The translations under genes and the position numbers were made by a program. From Rhynchopus euleeides (Eukaryota > Euglenozoa > Diplonemea > Diplonemida > Diplonemidae): 64,000 nucleotides of DNA. The stretch is from positions 1,116,001 through 1,180,000 of the forward strand of contig OY723281.1 of assembly GCA_963210315.1 (NCBI GenBank), given 5' to 3'. The notes under the pieces were generated by a model. The model ran no database searches. It was not told where the DNA came from and worked only from the letters and a program-made list of their open reading frames with translations. Position 1 is the first letter of the stretch; each line of letters begins with the position of its first letter. Positions 1 through 10,437 of this stretch are shown one piece after another.

Positions 1-2740
1 CCTTGACCCAACCCTAGGGTTAGGGTTAGGGTTGACCCTAGACCCTACCCTAACCCTAGGGTTAGGGTCAGGGTTAACCCTAGACCCTACCCTAACCCTA
101 GGGTTAGGGTTAGGGTTAACCCTAGACCCTACCGAACCCTCGGGTTAGGGTCAGGGTTGACCCTAGACCCTACCCAACCCTAGGGTTAGGGTCAGGGTTA
201 ACCCTAGACCCTACCCTAACCCTAGGGTTAGGGTTAGGGTTAACCCTTGACCCAACCCTAGGGTTAGGGTCAGGGTTGACCCCAGACCCTACCCAACCCT
301 AGGGTTAGGGTCAGGGTTGACCCTAGACCCTACCCAACCCTAGGGTTAGGGTTAGGGTTAACCCTTGACCCAACCCTAGGGTTAGGGTTAGGGTTAACCC
401 TAGACCCTACCCAACCCTCGGGTTAGGGTCAGGGTTGACCCTAGACCCTACCCAACCCTCGGGTTAGGGTTAGGGTTAACCCTGGACCCTACCCAACCCT
501 AGGGTTAGGGTCAGGGTTGACCCTAGACCCTACCCTAACCCTAGGGTTAGGGTCAGGGTAAACCCTAGACCCTACCCAACCCTAGGGTTAGGGTTAACCC
601 TTGACCCAACCCTAGGGTTAGGGTCAGGGTTGACCCTAGACCCTACCCTAGGGTTAGGGTAGGGTATAGGGTTAACCCCAACCCTGATCCGAGGGTTGGG
701 TCGGGTCTAGGGTTCACCCTGACCCAAACCCGAACCCTAGGGTAGGGTTGGGTCTAGGGTGAACCCTAACCCTAGGGTCGGGCAGGGTCTTGGGTTAACC
801 CCCAACCCTAACCCTCGGGTTGGGTAGGGTATAGGGTTAACCCTAACCCTAGGGTTGGGTTGTGTATAGGGTTAACCCTAACCCTAACCCTAGGGTAGGG
901 TTGGGTCTTGGGTTAACCCTAACCCTAGGGTTGGGTTGGGTATAGGGTTAACCCTAACCCTAGGGTGAGGGTAGGGTATAGGGTTAACCCTAACCCTAGG
1001 GTTGGGTAGGGTATAGGGTTAACCCTAACCCTAGGGTAGGGTTGGGTCTTGGGTTAACCCTAACCCTAACCCTAGGGTAGGGTTGGGTATAGGGTTAACC
1101 CTAACCCTAACCCTAGGGTTGGGTGGGGTATAGGGTTAACCCTAACCCTAGGGTTGGGTTGGGTCTAGGGTTAACCCTGACCCTAACCCTAGGGTTGGGT
1201 AGGGTATAGGGTTTACCCCAACCCTAACCCTAGGGTTGGGTTGGGTCTAGGGTTAACCCTGACCCTAACCCTAGGGTTGGGTAGGGTGTAGGGTTAACCC
1301 TAACCCTAGGGTCGGGTTGGGTTAACCCTAACCCTAGGGTTGGGTTGGGTTAACCCTAACCCTAGGGTTGGGTTGGGTATAAGGTTAACCCTAACCCTAA
1401 CCCTAGGGTTGGGTTGGGTCTAGGGTTAACCCTCACCCTAACCCTAGGGTTGGGTAGGGTATAGGGTTAACCCCAACCCTAACCCTAGGGTTGGGTTGGG
1501 TCTAGGGTTAACCCGAACCCTAACCCTAGGGTTGGGTTGGGTCTAGGGTTAACCCTAACCCTAACCCTAGGGTAGGGTTGGGTTGGGTCTAGGGTTAACC
1601 CTGACCCTAACCCTAGGGTAGGGTCTAGGGTTAACCCTAACCCTAGGGTAGGGTTGGGTCTAGGGTTAACCCTGACCCTAACCCTAGGGTAGGGTTGGGT
1701 GTAGGGTTGGGTTGGGTATAGGGTTAACCCTGACCCTAACCCTAGGGTAGGGTCTAGGGTTAACCCTAACCCTAACCCTAGGGTTGGGTAGGGTGTAGGG
1801 TTAACCCTAACCCTAGGGTAGGGTTGGGTCTAGGGTTAACCCTGACCCTAACCCTAGGGTAGGGTCTAGGGTTAACCCCAACCCTAACCCTAGGGTTGGG
1901 TAGGGTGTAGGGTTAACCCTGACCCTAACCCTAGGGTTGGGTAGGGTGTAGGGTTAACCCTAACCCTAGGGTCGGGTTGGGTTAACCCTAACCCTAGGGT
2001 TGGGTTGGGTTAACCCTAACCCTAGGGTTGGGTTGGGTATAAGGTTAACCCTAACCCTAACCCTAGGGTTGGGTTGGGTCTAGGGTTAACCCTCACCCTA
2101 ACCCTAGGGTTGGGTAGGGTATAGGGTTAACCCCAACCCTAACCCTAGGGTTGGGTTGGGTCTAGGGTTAACCCGAACCCTAACCCTAGGGTTGGGTTGG
2201 GTCTAGGGTTAACCCTAACCCTAACCCTAGGGTAGGGTTGGGTTGGGTCTAGGGTTAACCCTGACCCTAACCCTAGGGTAGGGTTGGGTCTAGGGTTAAC
2301 CCTGACCCTAACCCTAGGGTAGGGTTGGGTGTAGGGTTGGGTTGGGTATAGGGTTAACCCTGACCCTAACCCTAGGGTAGGGTCTAGGGTTAACCCTAAC
2401 CCTAACCCTAGGGTTGGGTAGGGTGTAGGGTTAACCCTAACCCTAGGGTAGGGTTGGGTCTAGGGTTAACCCTGACCCTAACCCTAGGGTAGGGTCTAGG
2501 GTTAACCCCAACCCTAACCCTAGGGTTGGGTAGGGTGTAGGGTTAACCCTGACCCTAACCCTAGGGTTGGGTAGGGTATAGGGTTAACCCTGACCCTAAC
2601 CCTAGGGTTGGGTAGGGTATAGGGTTAACCCTAACCCCAGGGTAGGGTCTAGGGTTAACCCTAACCCTAGGGTGAGGGTAGGGTCTGGAGTTAACCCCAA
2701 CCCCAACCCTAGGGTTGGGTAGGGTCTAGGGTCACCCGTA
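1..2740. repeat. Degenerate, inverted telomere-like repeat block
   Basis: The stretch is built from TTAGGG-type and CCCTAA-type motifs on the same strand. Short CCCTAA runs flip into GGGTTA runs every 30-60 bases, around the recurrent palindrome CCCTAACCCTAGGGTTAGGG. Variants such as GGGTTGGGTAGGG, GGGTATAGGG and GGGTCAGGG are common. A functional telomere would be uniform and single-orientation, so this is telomere-derived satellite, probably subtelomeric. The first 650 bases are closer to TTAGGG; the rest is more degenerate. No gene is seen. Confidence 0.9.
1261..2550. repeat. Tandem 660-bp higher-order duplication of telomere-like repeats
   Basis: Bases 1261-1620 are identical to 1921-2280, and 1651-1920 are identical to 2281-2550. 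The unit is therefore 660 bp, and the second copy lacks about 30 bp. Identity over this length in otherwise degenerate repeats points to a recent duplication, or to an assembly artefact in a hard region. Confidence 0.85.
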
Positions 2741-3029
2741 ACCCTCGAAATCGGGCCCAAATCGCCAAAATGGGCACCCCTCGAAAAAAAAATTCGAAAA
2801 GGTCCCCCTACCCACACCTGGAAATTACCAAAAAATCTGGGACCCCGGCGGCCCCAACCCTAGGGTAGGGTAGGGTAGCCCCCCCCCCCCCCTCCCCCCC
2901 CCGGCACGGAGAAACTTAACGTTCGACCCGAATTAGCCAGAGGCCTGGGTAGGGACCCGAGTTTCGGGTCAGATTCACCGGGAAATGCTGCCTTTTTTGG
3001 GGTCAAAAAATAACGCAAAAATAACGTTA
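2741..3029. other. Spacer without genes, poly(C) tracts
   Basis: The telomere-like repeat fades into non-repetitive sequence with a long poly(C) tract near 2880-2901 and A-rich stretches. No coding region or RNA gene is recognisable. Element TE1 begins at its right edge after a TA dinucleotide. Confidence 0.6.
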
Positions 3030-3393
3030 CCTGGGACCCCCCGTGTTTAAGTCCCCCCCCTGGAGGCGATTTTCGGCCGGGGGGGACTTAAACACGGGGG
3101 GGGCGGACCTAAACACAGGGGGGGCTTAAACACGGGGGTGGCACAGTGGAGACCAAGAAGACCTCTTCCTCTGCTGTCGTAGGGGGGTAATTCCGGTCCG
3201 GATGGACTTTTGGCACCCCACTTTTCGACTGTGACAGCACCTGGAGGGCCTAGGGGCCACCTGATGACCCTCCAGACCAGCCCACCCCCGTGTTTAAGTC
3301 CCCCTGTGTTTAAGTCCCCCCCCTGCCAGACCCCCAGGGGGGGACTTAAACACGGGGGTAAGGGGGGGGGACTTATACACGGGGGGTCCCAGG
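3030..3393. mobile_element. TE1 copy 1: non-autonomous inverted-repeat element with TA target duplication
   Basis: The ends are CCTGGGACCCCCCGTGTTTA at the left and, inverted, ACACGGGGGGTCCCAGG at the right. The flanking dinucleotide is TA on both sides (3028-3029 and 3394-3395). The 364-bp body holds several further inverted copies of GTGTTTAAGTCCCCC, so it could fold into multiple hairpins. There is no coding capacity. A second copy at 8307-9290 has the same 364-bp body once a nested insertion is removed, which fixes the boundaries. The TA duplication and inverted ends resemble Tc1/mariner-like MITEs, but no transposase is present. Confidence 0.85.
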
Positions 3394-4496
3394 TATTACC
3401 GTTACTGGTAACGGAATAACGCCCAATGTATGTTTTTGAGCAATTAAACGCGTCACTCAGGTTTCCTCCCCGGACCCCTCTGTGCCTCCTCCAGACTTGG
3501 TCGGGCTGGTTTTTCAGTTCCAATAATCCGGCTGCTGCTAAGGGGACCTTTTCGATTTTTTTCCCGAAAAACCCCCAGTTTTTCATGTTTGAGCGGGTCT
3601 CCTCGACAAGCAGCAGACACCCCAAGAGCAGAGGTGGAGTGTAGCAGTCCCCCGGTTCGCCCCCGGTACCAAACATACAGCAGCAGTCTCTCGAGTCTTC
3701 CTTTCAGATGATTTTGCATTGATCGCTTCCACCACAACCCGTCACTCGTCACGCGTTTTTTTTCCTCGCTGGCGCTAGTGATATCGGCTGGCAGAAAAAC
3801 ACACACAACCCCCCCCCCCCCCCGCGTGTCGAGTGACCTTTCCTGTCTGAAGTACAGAAAATGTGTCGGGTTGGGTGGAGCATACACACACACACATGTT
3901 CACACAACACAGAACAAACCGCACAAACGTGTTCACACATCCGGCATCCTATGCGAAATACCCGCCGCTCCCCGGGAGCTGTTGCGGGAACCATCTGCTC
4001 TTCCGACCCAGCGAGACTCTTGCCGTATTTTCTCTACCACACGGGGTGTGTTTTACCAAAAAAAAAAGCAATTAAACTCGTGACTGAGGGCGGGCACGAG
4101 ATACGCTGGCGGACTCCGGAGCAGGAGTGATAGGGACCGGCAGTTCGTGCGTGTCAAGCAACGATGAATGTCGGTGGTGCGTCGAGGGAAGGCAAAGGAA
4201 AGTAGGGGCTCGAAGCCCCATGCCCCCAGGTCCCCCCCCCCCCCCCTACCTGGCCTACCGAAGTGCCTCAAACCGGGTCCTTCCCCTCCCGGTGGTCCGT
4301 CCCTTTTGCACAATCATTGCCACAACCATGCTTGAACACAGAACATCACACCACACCACCCCCCCCCCCCCCGACAGACCTTCCCCAATGTTGTCTCTCT
4401 GTGGGACCAAGGTCAGGGGTCTTTTTCACACACCCTCCCCCATTCTTTCTGAAGGTGACCTCTCCCTCCTCCTTACCACCCTCTCCCCTTCCCTGG
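3394..4496. other. Non-coding stretch, no gene recognised
   Basis: Contains poly(C) tracts (3810-3824, 4228-4246, 4361-4374) and a CA-rich stretch near 3888-3910. Reading frames in it are short, overlap on both strands and have no recognisable domain. Confidence 0.5.
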
Positions 4497-4793
4497 AGTG
4501 CCGGGGGTCCCGGGTGGTGGCGTGGTTCGGCGCCACGTGGTCGCGCCGGGGTGGGGACCTGGGGCCCGCTCCGGCCATCCCGGAGGCGGTCCGCCCCATC
4601 CTGCAGCGCCTCTGCAGGGAGACGGGTTTCCCCCCCCTGCACCGTCGCCACCCTGCACCGCTACCGTAAAGGGGCGGGTCGTGAGGCCATTGTGCCCCAC
4701 ACAGATGACCCCCTCTTGTCGGTGGGTGGGCAGGGGGTGGTGATGGTGCAGGTGGCGGGGCCACCTGCCACTGTCTCCCTCTTGTATTCAGAC
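4497..4793 (+). pseudogene. Possible relic of an AlkB-like 2OG-Fe(II) oxygenase
   Basis: One frame (about 4497-4630) reads VVAWFGATWSRRGG, then IPEAVRPILQRLCRETGF. This resembles the segment before the catalytic core of AlkB-like dioxygenases. After a poly(C) run near 4628-4636 the likeness continues in another frame with LHRYRKGAG and PHTDDPLL, reminiscent of the LYRDG...HxD iron-binding core, and a stop follows at about 4794. The frame change at a homopolymer suggests a broken gene, a sequencing error or an unplaced exon junction. No start or second half is visible. The call rests only on motif likeness and is weak. Confidence 0.3.
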
Positions 4794-4860
4794 TGAACGC
4801 ACGAATGAAACAGGACTAGAGACAGAACGCCCCCACCCTTGGTATTCGGTGGAAGCGGTC

Positions 4861-5060
4861 AGGGCCTAATCCTAAGGGGGGTCGGGGGGGGTCGGGGGGG
4901 GTCAAAGACCCCCCCCCCCCCCCCCCCCCCCAGGCCCTGGGGTAAGGATTTTTGGTAGTTCACGGATTTCCTCCGGGGGGGGGGGGGTAGGGGGCTCCCC
5001 GCGGGCTGAGGTCAGGCTGGCGACCCAGGTTTTCAGGGTGACACCAGGATTTCCTCGAAA
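4861..5060. other. Poly(C)/poly(G) tract region
   Basis: Contains three GGGGGGGTC-type units, a poly(C) run of more than 20 bases (about 4909-4931) and a poly(G) run (4976-4987). No gene seen. Such tracts could form G-quadruplex or i-motif structures and are prone to length errors. Confidence 0.6.
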
Positions 5061-5219
5061 TTTTGGGTGACCCCCACCCCCTGGTCGGGCACCCTACCAG
5101 GGGGGGGGGGTCACGAGGGGGGGTATGGGGGGGGGTACCCCCCTACCCGACCCCCCTCCCGACTCGGGATGGGGGGGGGGTCAGGAGGTGGTACTTTCAC
5201 CCAATTGATGTTCCCCAGT

Positions 5220-6425
5220 AATAGGTGTAAATGGGCACCCCATGGCCAAAATGACCCCATCGCGATCCGCACAGATTCCAAACGTTCAAAAGAACGGGTT
5301 TTTGGAAAATCCGAGGGGGGGGTCCCGCTGGGTGGGTAGGTGGGGTGTAGTGGACTGGCTGCCTCCCAGCCACCTTCTCCCACGACCAGTCCCTGAACCA
5401 GACCCGTGTTTCATGGGTGATACTTGGCTCACACACCATCAAAGTGACCCCACTGTGATCCGCACAAATTCCAAACGTTCAAAAGAAAGGGGTTTTGGAA
5501 TACCCGAGGAGGGGGTCCCGCTGGGTGGGGTGGGGTGTCATGGTGTGTGTCACCCAGTCACCCTTCACCCATAACCAGCCCCTGAACCAGACCGCTTTTT
5601 CATGGGTGAAGCTGGGCACCTAGACCCACAGTGTGACCCCACTACGATCCGCAAAAGTTTCAAACGTTCAAAAGAACGGGGTTTTGGAACACCTGAGGAG
5701 GGGGTCCCGCTGGGTGGGTGGCTGGGTGGGGTGGCATGGTGTGTTACTCCCAGTCACCTTCACCCATGACCAGCCCCTGAACCAGAGCCACATTTCATGG
5801 ACAAAGCTTGTCACCTAGACCTACAAAGTGACCCCACTACGATGCGCACAGATTCCAAATATTCAAAAGAACGGGGTTTCGGAACACCCGAGGAGGGGGT
5901 CCCGCTGGGTGGGTGGGCTGGCTGACTCTCGGCCTCCCATCACAGTCTCCTATGACCAGCCCCTGAACTAGACCCACATTTCATGGGTGAAGCTTGGCAC
6001 CTAGACCCACAGTGTGACCCCACTACGATCCGCACAGAGCCCAAAGAGTGCAATGGAAGGGGTCAATCGCGATTCCGCGAGTCGAAGATTCCGCACTTTT
6101 GGGTCACTTTCAGGTGATGTCAGGTCCCTGGAGTGACTGCAGATAGCCCATTTTCAGGGTGGGAGCCCTACTCGTACGTCACCCAGATTCAGCCCAAACC
6201 CGTGCACCCAGGGTGCACGGTCGCCGGGAGCGCGCGGGCACCCGGAAACAGGTCGCATTTGCGCGCGCTGCCTGCACCCTGCACGCCAGCCCCTCGATTC
6301 CGACCCCCGGGTTTCCGACCCCCATTCTCGACGAGGACCACCTCTGCATTTCAGGGGTGTTGTGTGGCACCTACACCAACAAAGTGACCCCACTACGATC
6401 CGCACGGAGTCCAAACAATGCAACA
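5220..6425. repeat. ~190-bp satellite, five to six diverged units
   Basis: The motif GTGACCCCACTACGATCCGC followed by CAAACGTTCAAAAGAACGG recurs at about 5252, 5443, 5632, 5827 and 6014, a spacing of 187-195 bp, and again at 6381. Each unit also carries GGGTCCCGCTGGGTGGGT and a CCCCTGAACCAGA segment. Short frames through it are by-products. The same motif occurs twice, in opposite orientations, inside element TE2 (about 8786-8850 and 8950-9020). Confidence 0.85.
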
Positions 6426-6562
6426 GAGGGAGAAACCCGCGTTTCCTCGGGAAAAACCCAGGGTTTTTCCCAGATATTTGGGGGGGGGGGGGTCTTTTAT
6501 AAGAGGGGGTCGGGGGTCGGGGGTCGGGTGGGGTCAGGGGGTCGGATTCTTATCGGGGTCTC
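6425..6562. repeat. Repeat R, copy 1
   Basis: Shares with 11199-11303 the order GCGTTTCCTCGGGAAA, GTTTTT, a poly(G) run, TCGGGGGTCGG and GGATTCTTATCGG. This copy is longer because of extra GTCGG units. Copy 2 carries the insertion site of MITE5 at its right end. No coding role is evident. Confidence 0.65.
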
Positions 6563-6567
6563 TGCCC

Positions 6568-7913
6568 CTAGGGGTGGGTATACCCCTGTGAGAAAATGGG
6601 CATTTTCAGGACACACTCTAAACACCTCTCAGCCCCTACCTGACACACGCACCGACCCCAAAGGGTGCCAGAATGATATCCTGGGGCCACCAACACCATT
6701 TGTGGGGCCTTATGGGGTGTTTTTTGGGGTTCCGGAAAATTTGCCCACCGGTGGTTCCTGGTGGTACCGTAGGCCCACCTCTGTTTGCTGGACACGCCCT
6801 TTTGCTGGCACAATACGGGGTAGGCGTGGTGAAGGGGGTGTCGGAAATTGCCCGGACACAAGTTTCGACGATTGTGCCCCTGTCCCACTGATTTTTGCGC
6901 GAATTACATGCACGTATAGGCGTGCCTTGGCCTGTACAGGCCTGGACAGGCACAGATTGCCTGTATGGATTGATATAGATGTGCATATTACAGGTATGGG
7001 CCTGTATGGTCTTGTTATCCTGTGTGGAGCCCTGCTGAAAAATCAGGTGGCTGTGGTATTCACAGCCAGTATATTTCTTCACAGAGCACCCGAAGCTCGT
7101 CAATACGCTTGCGCTTCAGGGCGCGCCTGTGCCTCGCCTGATGGGCAATTCGTCCATCACACCCCTCAACAGAGCCAGGTGTCACAGGAATGACTTGCAC
7201 CGATTCGGGTGGTTTGCAAAAGCCTCCTCGTCATTTGCTTCGAATTCAGCAAATTTGTGCATAGTAACACAGTTCAACTGCTGAGTGTCTGTGCATTCCT
7301 GCTGTTGACACAGTGCTGCAGTGTGCGCAGCCAGGCATTTGCTCCCATGCTGGTAGGCAGGTGTTTGGACTTTGAATTTCGAAAGGGTTTGGAGGCGTGC
7401 CTTCAGCCTATCGAAATGATTGCGCCTCAGCTGCTGATATCTCACCAGGAGCGCCCAGTTCTTTGCGAAGATGAGTTTCAGAAAGTACTGAGTTCAACTG
7501 TGACACAGTGGCAGCGGCGCTCAACACAGGCGGCATGTCGTCATGGAGAAGAGTGTCGATTGCTATAGAATCTGGCCTGCGGGAGTAGCCTCATTCTACA
7601 GTCTGCGCGAGCTGGTTCCCGGGTGATATTTTCTTGGTAACAGGCTTGTGGGGTGGCACTAGCCATGTGAAGGGGTGTGAGTGCGTGTGCAGTGCCTATC
7701 CGGGGGGCACCGTAGGAACCACCGATGGGCAATTTTTTTAGAATGCCAAAATATCAGCACTGAGGTTGATCTGGTGGTGAAATCTCCACCACAAAACACT
7801 TTTGGGACGATCTGGGCACATTGGCACCCTTTACATGGCTTTCTGAGGTACTTTTTGGTGTTCCCGAAAAAAGATATTTTCTCACGCGTATAGGGGGGGG
7901 TATACCCACCCCT
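6568..7913. mobile_element. Possible 1.35-kb inverted-repeat element
   Basis: The left end has TAGGGGTGGGTATACCCC followed by TGAGAAAAT. The right end, read inverted, has the same two blocks separated by a 13-base gap. A second inverted pair lies inside: GCCCACCGGTGGTTCCT near 6738-6755 and its inverted form near 7708-7730. The interior is less GC-rich and holds no recognisable protein. Reading frames of up to 344 codons cross satellite and element boundaries and look fortuitous. No target duplication was identified, so the ends are approximate. Confidence 0.45.
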
Positions 7914-8306
7914 ACCCCCCCCCCCCCCCCCCCCGCAGTTTGGGCCCCCCTGGGGGACCCCCCCCGGGGGGTCACTTTTAGCGGGGGCGGGGGGGGATTT
8001 CCCTGGGGACCAGTAGGAATGGGGTCTCCTGGCTGGGGAGCATGTTCAGCCCAGGTGCAGAGCCGCCTTGAGTCTAAGAGCTGTCTGTCAAGTTCGTGCA
8101 GCAAGTCGTTGACACGTGCAAGGAACAGACTCACTACCGTGGCCTCCGGCGGCTGGGGGGCTCCGCCCCCCAGACCCCCCCTGTAGCGTGTGCCTGTCCC
8201 GCAAGTCCTTGAGCGTATGCGAACAAAACAACAAGGTTCTTTTCCCTTTATGTTTCCTTGTAGCAAGTGAGTGAAGCAAACGGAAAGGATAGTATTTACC
8301 TTGATA

Positions 8307-9290
8307 CCTGGGACCCCCCGTGTTTAAGTCCCCCCCCTGGAGGCGATTTTCGGCCGGGGGGGACTTAAACACGGGGGGGGCGGACCTAAACACAGGGGGG
8401 GCTTAAACACGGGGGTGGCACAGTGGAGACCAAGAAGACCTCTTCCTCTGCTGTCGTAGGGGGGTAATTCCTGTCCGGATGGACTTTTGGCACCCCACTT
8501 TTCGACTCTGACAGCACCTGGAGGGCCTAGGGGCCACCTGATGACCCTCCAGACCAGCCCACCCCCGTGTTTAGGTCCCCCTGTGTTTACTGGGGGGGGG
8601 CAAATAATCGTGCACTCCACTATTAATTGGCGAACGGGCGGGTATAATTGAGGGGCCCAAAAAAAGTCAAAAAGTTGACGGGGGGGAATAATCGTGGGGT
8701 GCACGATTATTCACTTTTGCAAGTTTTCTGGTCAGTTCTGGGGACAAACATCGCAAAAACCTCGTCCGTTTGCATATTTGGAATCTGTGCGGATCGTGGT
8801 GGGGTCATTTTGGCCATGGGGTGTCTGTCTTCACCCCTTACTGGCAGTGACCGTCTGGGCTCATTTTCGTGTTGAAACTGGGGGCTCAAGGCCGGACATG
8901 TGGACGAATATGAGCCAAAATGGTGACGACCAGTCACGGGTGAAGACAGACACCCCATGGTCGAAATGACCCCACCACGATCCGCACGGGCTCCCAACAT
9001 TCAAAAGAACGAGTTTTTTGAAAATTCTGCGGGAAAAATTGCTCATTTTTCTTCCAGAACTGACCGAAAATAGCCAAAAGTGAATAATCGTGCACCCCAC
9101 GATTATTCAGCGGAAAAAACTTTATAAATGCCTGTTTCAAAAAGGCACGATTATTTGACTATGCACGATTATTCGACTATGCACGATTAATTGCCCCCCC
9201 CCCCCAGTAAGTCCCCCCCCTGCCAGACCCCCAGGGGGGGACTTAAACACGGGGGTAAGGGGGGGGGACTTATACACGGGGGGTCCCAGG
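8307..9290. mobile_element. TE1 copy 2, interrupted by TE2, at the 5' edge of WD40 gene A
   Basis: It has the same ends as copy 1, flanked by TA (8305-8306 and 9291-9292). Removing the nested element 8590-9207 and one TA leaves 364 bp, exactly the length of copy 1. Its right flank is TACCAAGACATA, and the WD40 start codon follows 13 bases after the element. The flank ...CTTGA/TA/CCAAGACATA matches the intact site in repeat S at 11174-11192 and 17798-17815. The insertion has displaced whatever promoter or leader gene A had. Confidence 0.88.
8590..9207. mobile_element. TE2: 618-bp inverted-repeat element nested in TE1
   Basis: The ends are CTGGGGGGGGGCAAATAATC at the left and, inverted, GATTAATTGCCCC...CAG at the right, flanked by TA (8588-8589 and 9208-9209). 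The uninterrupted TE1 at 3030-3393 reads GTGTTTAAGTCC at this point, so the empty site is present in the window. The interior is made of opposed copies of GATTATTC/GAATAATC and two inverted copies of the 190-bp satellite motif (GATCCGCAC...). There is no long reading frame. Confidence 0.88.
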
Positions 9291-9303
9291 TACCAAGACA
9301 TAA

Positions 9304-10437
9304 ATGGATGTGACTGTGCGTCACAGCGGGACCGGAGACAGCTGTGTCGTCGGTGTTCCGGAAGGCGAGACCGTGGTCGGGCTGAAGGCGGATGCGCTCA
9401 ACGAGATGTTCCCGGGTTCTATCAACCCAGTCCGTGAGGCTGAAAACGTCGCAGCACACATCGAAGGGTGTGAGGAGGAGCTGGACGATGCACAGCGTGT
9501 TGCCGACACGGGTCTGGAGGACGGGGGTGCTGTCCAGCTCGTCCCACGCTGGCCCATCGTCAAGGCTCCCGCAGTCTACTCATCGACCCATCGCGGCAAG
9601 GTATCCCGCATCACACTATCGAGGTGTGGGACGCTGTGTGCTGTGGCTTACGACCGCGGACACATCACTGTGTTTGACACCACCACCGCTGCTGTGGTGG
9701 CGGACTTATCACATGGCAACAAGCGTATTTTTTGCACTCCGTTCTCAGTCTGTGGGACGTGGTTGGCAACGTGCTCTTCTGACGGCACCATCTGCGTGTG
9801 GCTGACTTCAACTTGGGAGGAGGTGTGCATGCTGGACCACAACACGGCCGTGTACAGTGCAGCGTGGACACACTGCGGACGTCTGGTGTCCGGAGACAAC
9901 TCAGGCAAAGTGCGTGTGTGGGACTTGAAGGGCACACCGAGCGCCACAGTGCTGAGGGGTCACAACCACCATGTTACCCCTGTGACAAGCATTGCTGTGT
10001 CGGGTACGAGGATCTTCAGCGGGTCATTTGACAAGACCATCCGTGTGTGGGACATCAGCACCCTCACACTCACAGGCATCTTGCGTGGGCACACTGACAG
10101 GGTGACCGGCCTCGCCCTGACTCAGGACGAGCAGCACCTGGCGTCGTGCTCTATCGACAAGTCACTCAAGGTGTGGTGCACAACCTCCCTCAGCTGCCTG
10201 CGTACTGTGCAACTGGGCAACTATCCCCACTCACTTGCTGTGTCACAGCCAGGTGATGTTGTTGCAGTGAAGGGCTCCTCCGCCAGACTGTACCGCCTCA
10301 GCACAGGAGACTGTCTGGGGAAGGTGGGCTCAGAGGGTCGCAGTGTTGCACTCAGCCTCTGCGGGAGGTGGGTCTTCACACCTACGGACAACAACACTTC
10401 AGTCTCTGTGTGTGCTGTGTCTTCCCTTTCACCTTGA
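9304..10437 (+). CDS. WD40 family gene A: N-terminal conserved domain plus seven-bladed propeller, intact
   Basis: A 377-residue protein. Residues 1-95 form a conserved domain (VVGVPEGETVVGLKADALNE ... VAAHIEGCEEELDD ... LEDGGAVQLVPRW). The pattern suggests a ubiquitin-like fold, but that is inference. Seven WD40 blades follow, at about 97-127, 136-170, 180-208, 220-251, 262-293, 304-332 and 343-373. They carry canonical endings such as GKVRVWD, KTIRVWD and KSLKVWC. Seven blades make a complete ring, so a binding platform is likely; the partner is unknown. No signal peptide or membrane segment is seen. The ATG used is the one shared by the paralogues. Compared with B-G, the frameworks match and the changes sit at 97-102, 115-118, 139-146, 159, 178-185, 199-201, 221-228, 242, 264-269, 284, 305-309, 323-328 and 346-347. 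Confidence 0.88.
   Translation: MDVTVRHSGTGDSCVVGVPEGETVVGLKADALNEMFPGSINPVREAENVAAHIEGCEEELDDAQRVADTGLEDGGAVQLVPRWPIVKAPAVYSSTHRGKVSRITLSRCGTLCAVAYDRGHITVFDTTTAAVVADLSHGNKRIFCTPFSVCGTWLATCSSDGTICVWLTSTWEEVCMLDHNTAVYSAAWTHCGRLVSGDNSGKVRVWDLKGTPSATVLRGHNHHVTPVTSIAVSGTRIFSGSFDKTIRVWDISTLTLTGILRGHTDRVTGLALTQDEQHLASCSIDKSLKVWCTTSLSCLRTVQLGNYPHSLAVSQPGDVVAVKGSSARLYRLSTGDCLGKVGSEGRSVALSLCGRWVFTPTDNNTSVSVCAVSSLSP

Noticed and set aside
1..650. Functional chromosome end
   Set aside because: Motifs occur in both orientations and are degenerate. A telomere would be uniform and single-orientation.
6159..7193. 344-codon + strand frame
   Set aside because: It crosses the satellite, repeat R and the edge of an inverted-repeat element, so it is not one conserved gene.
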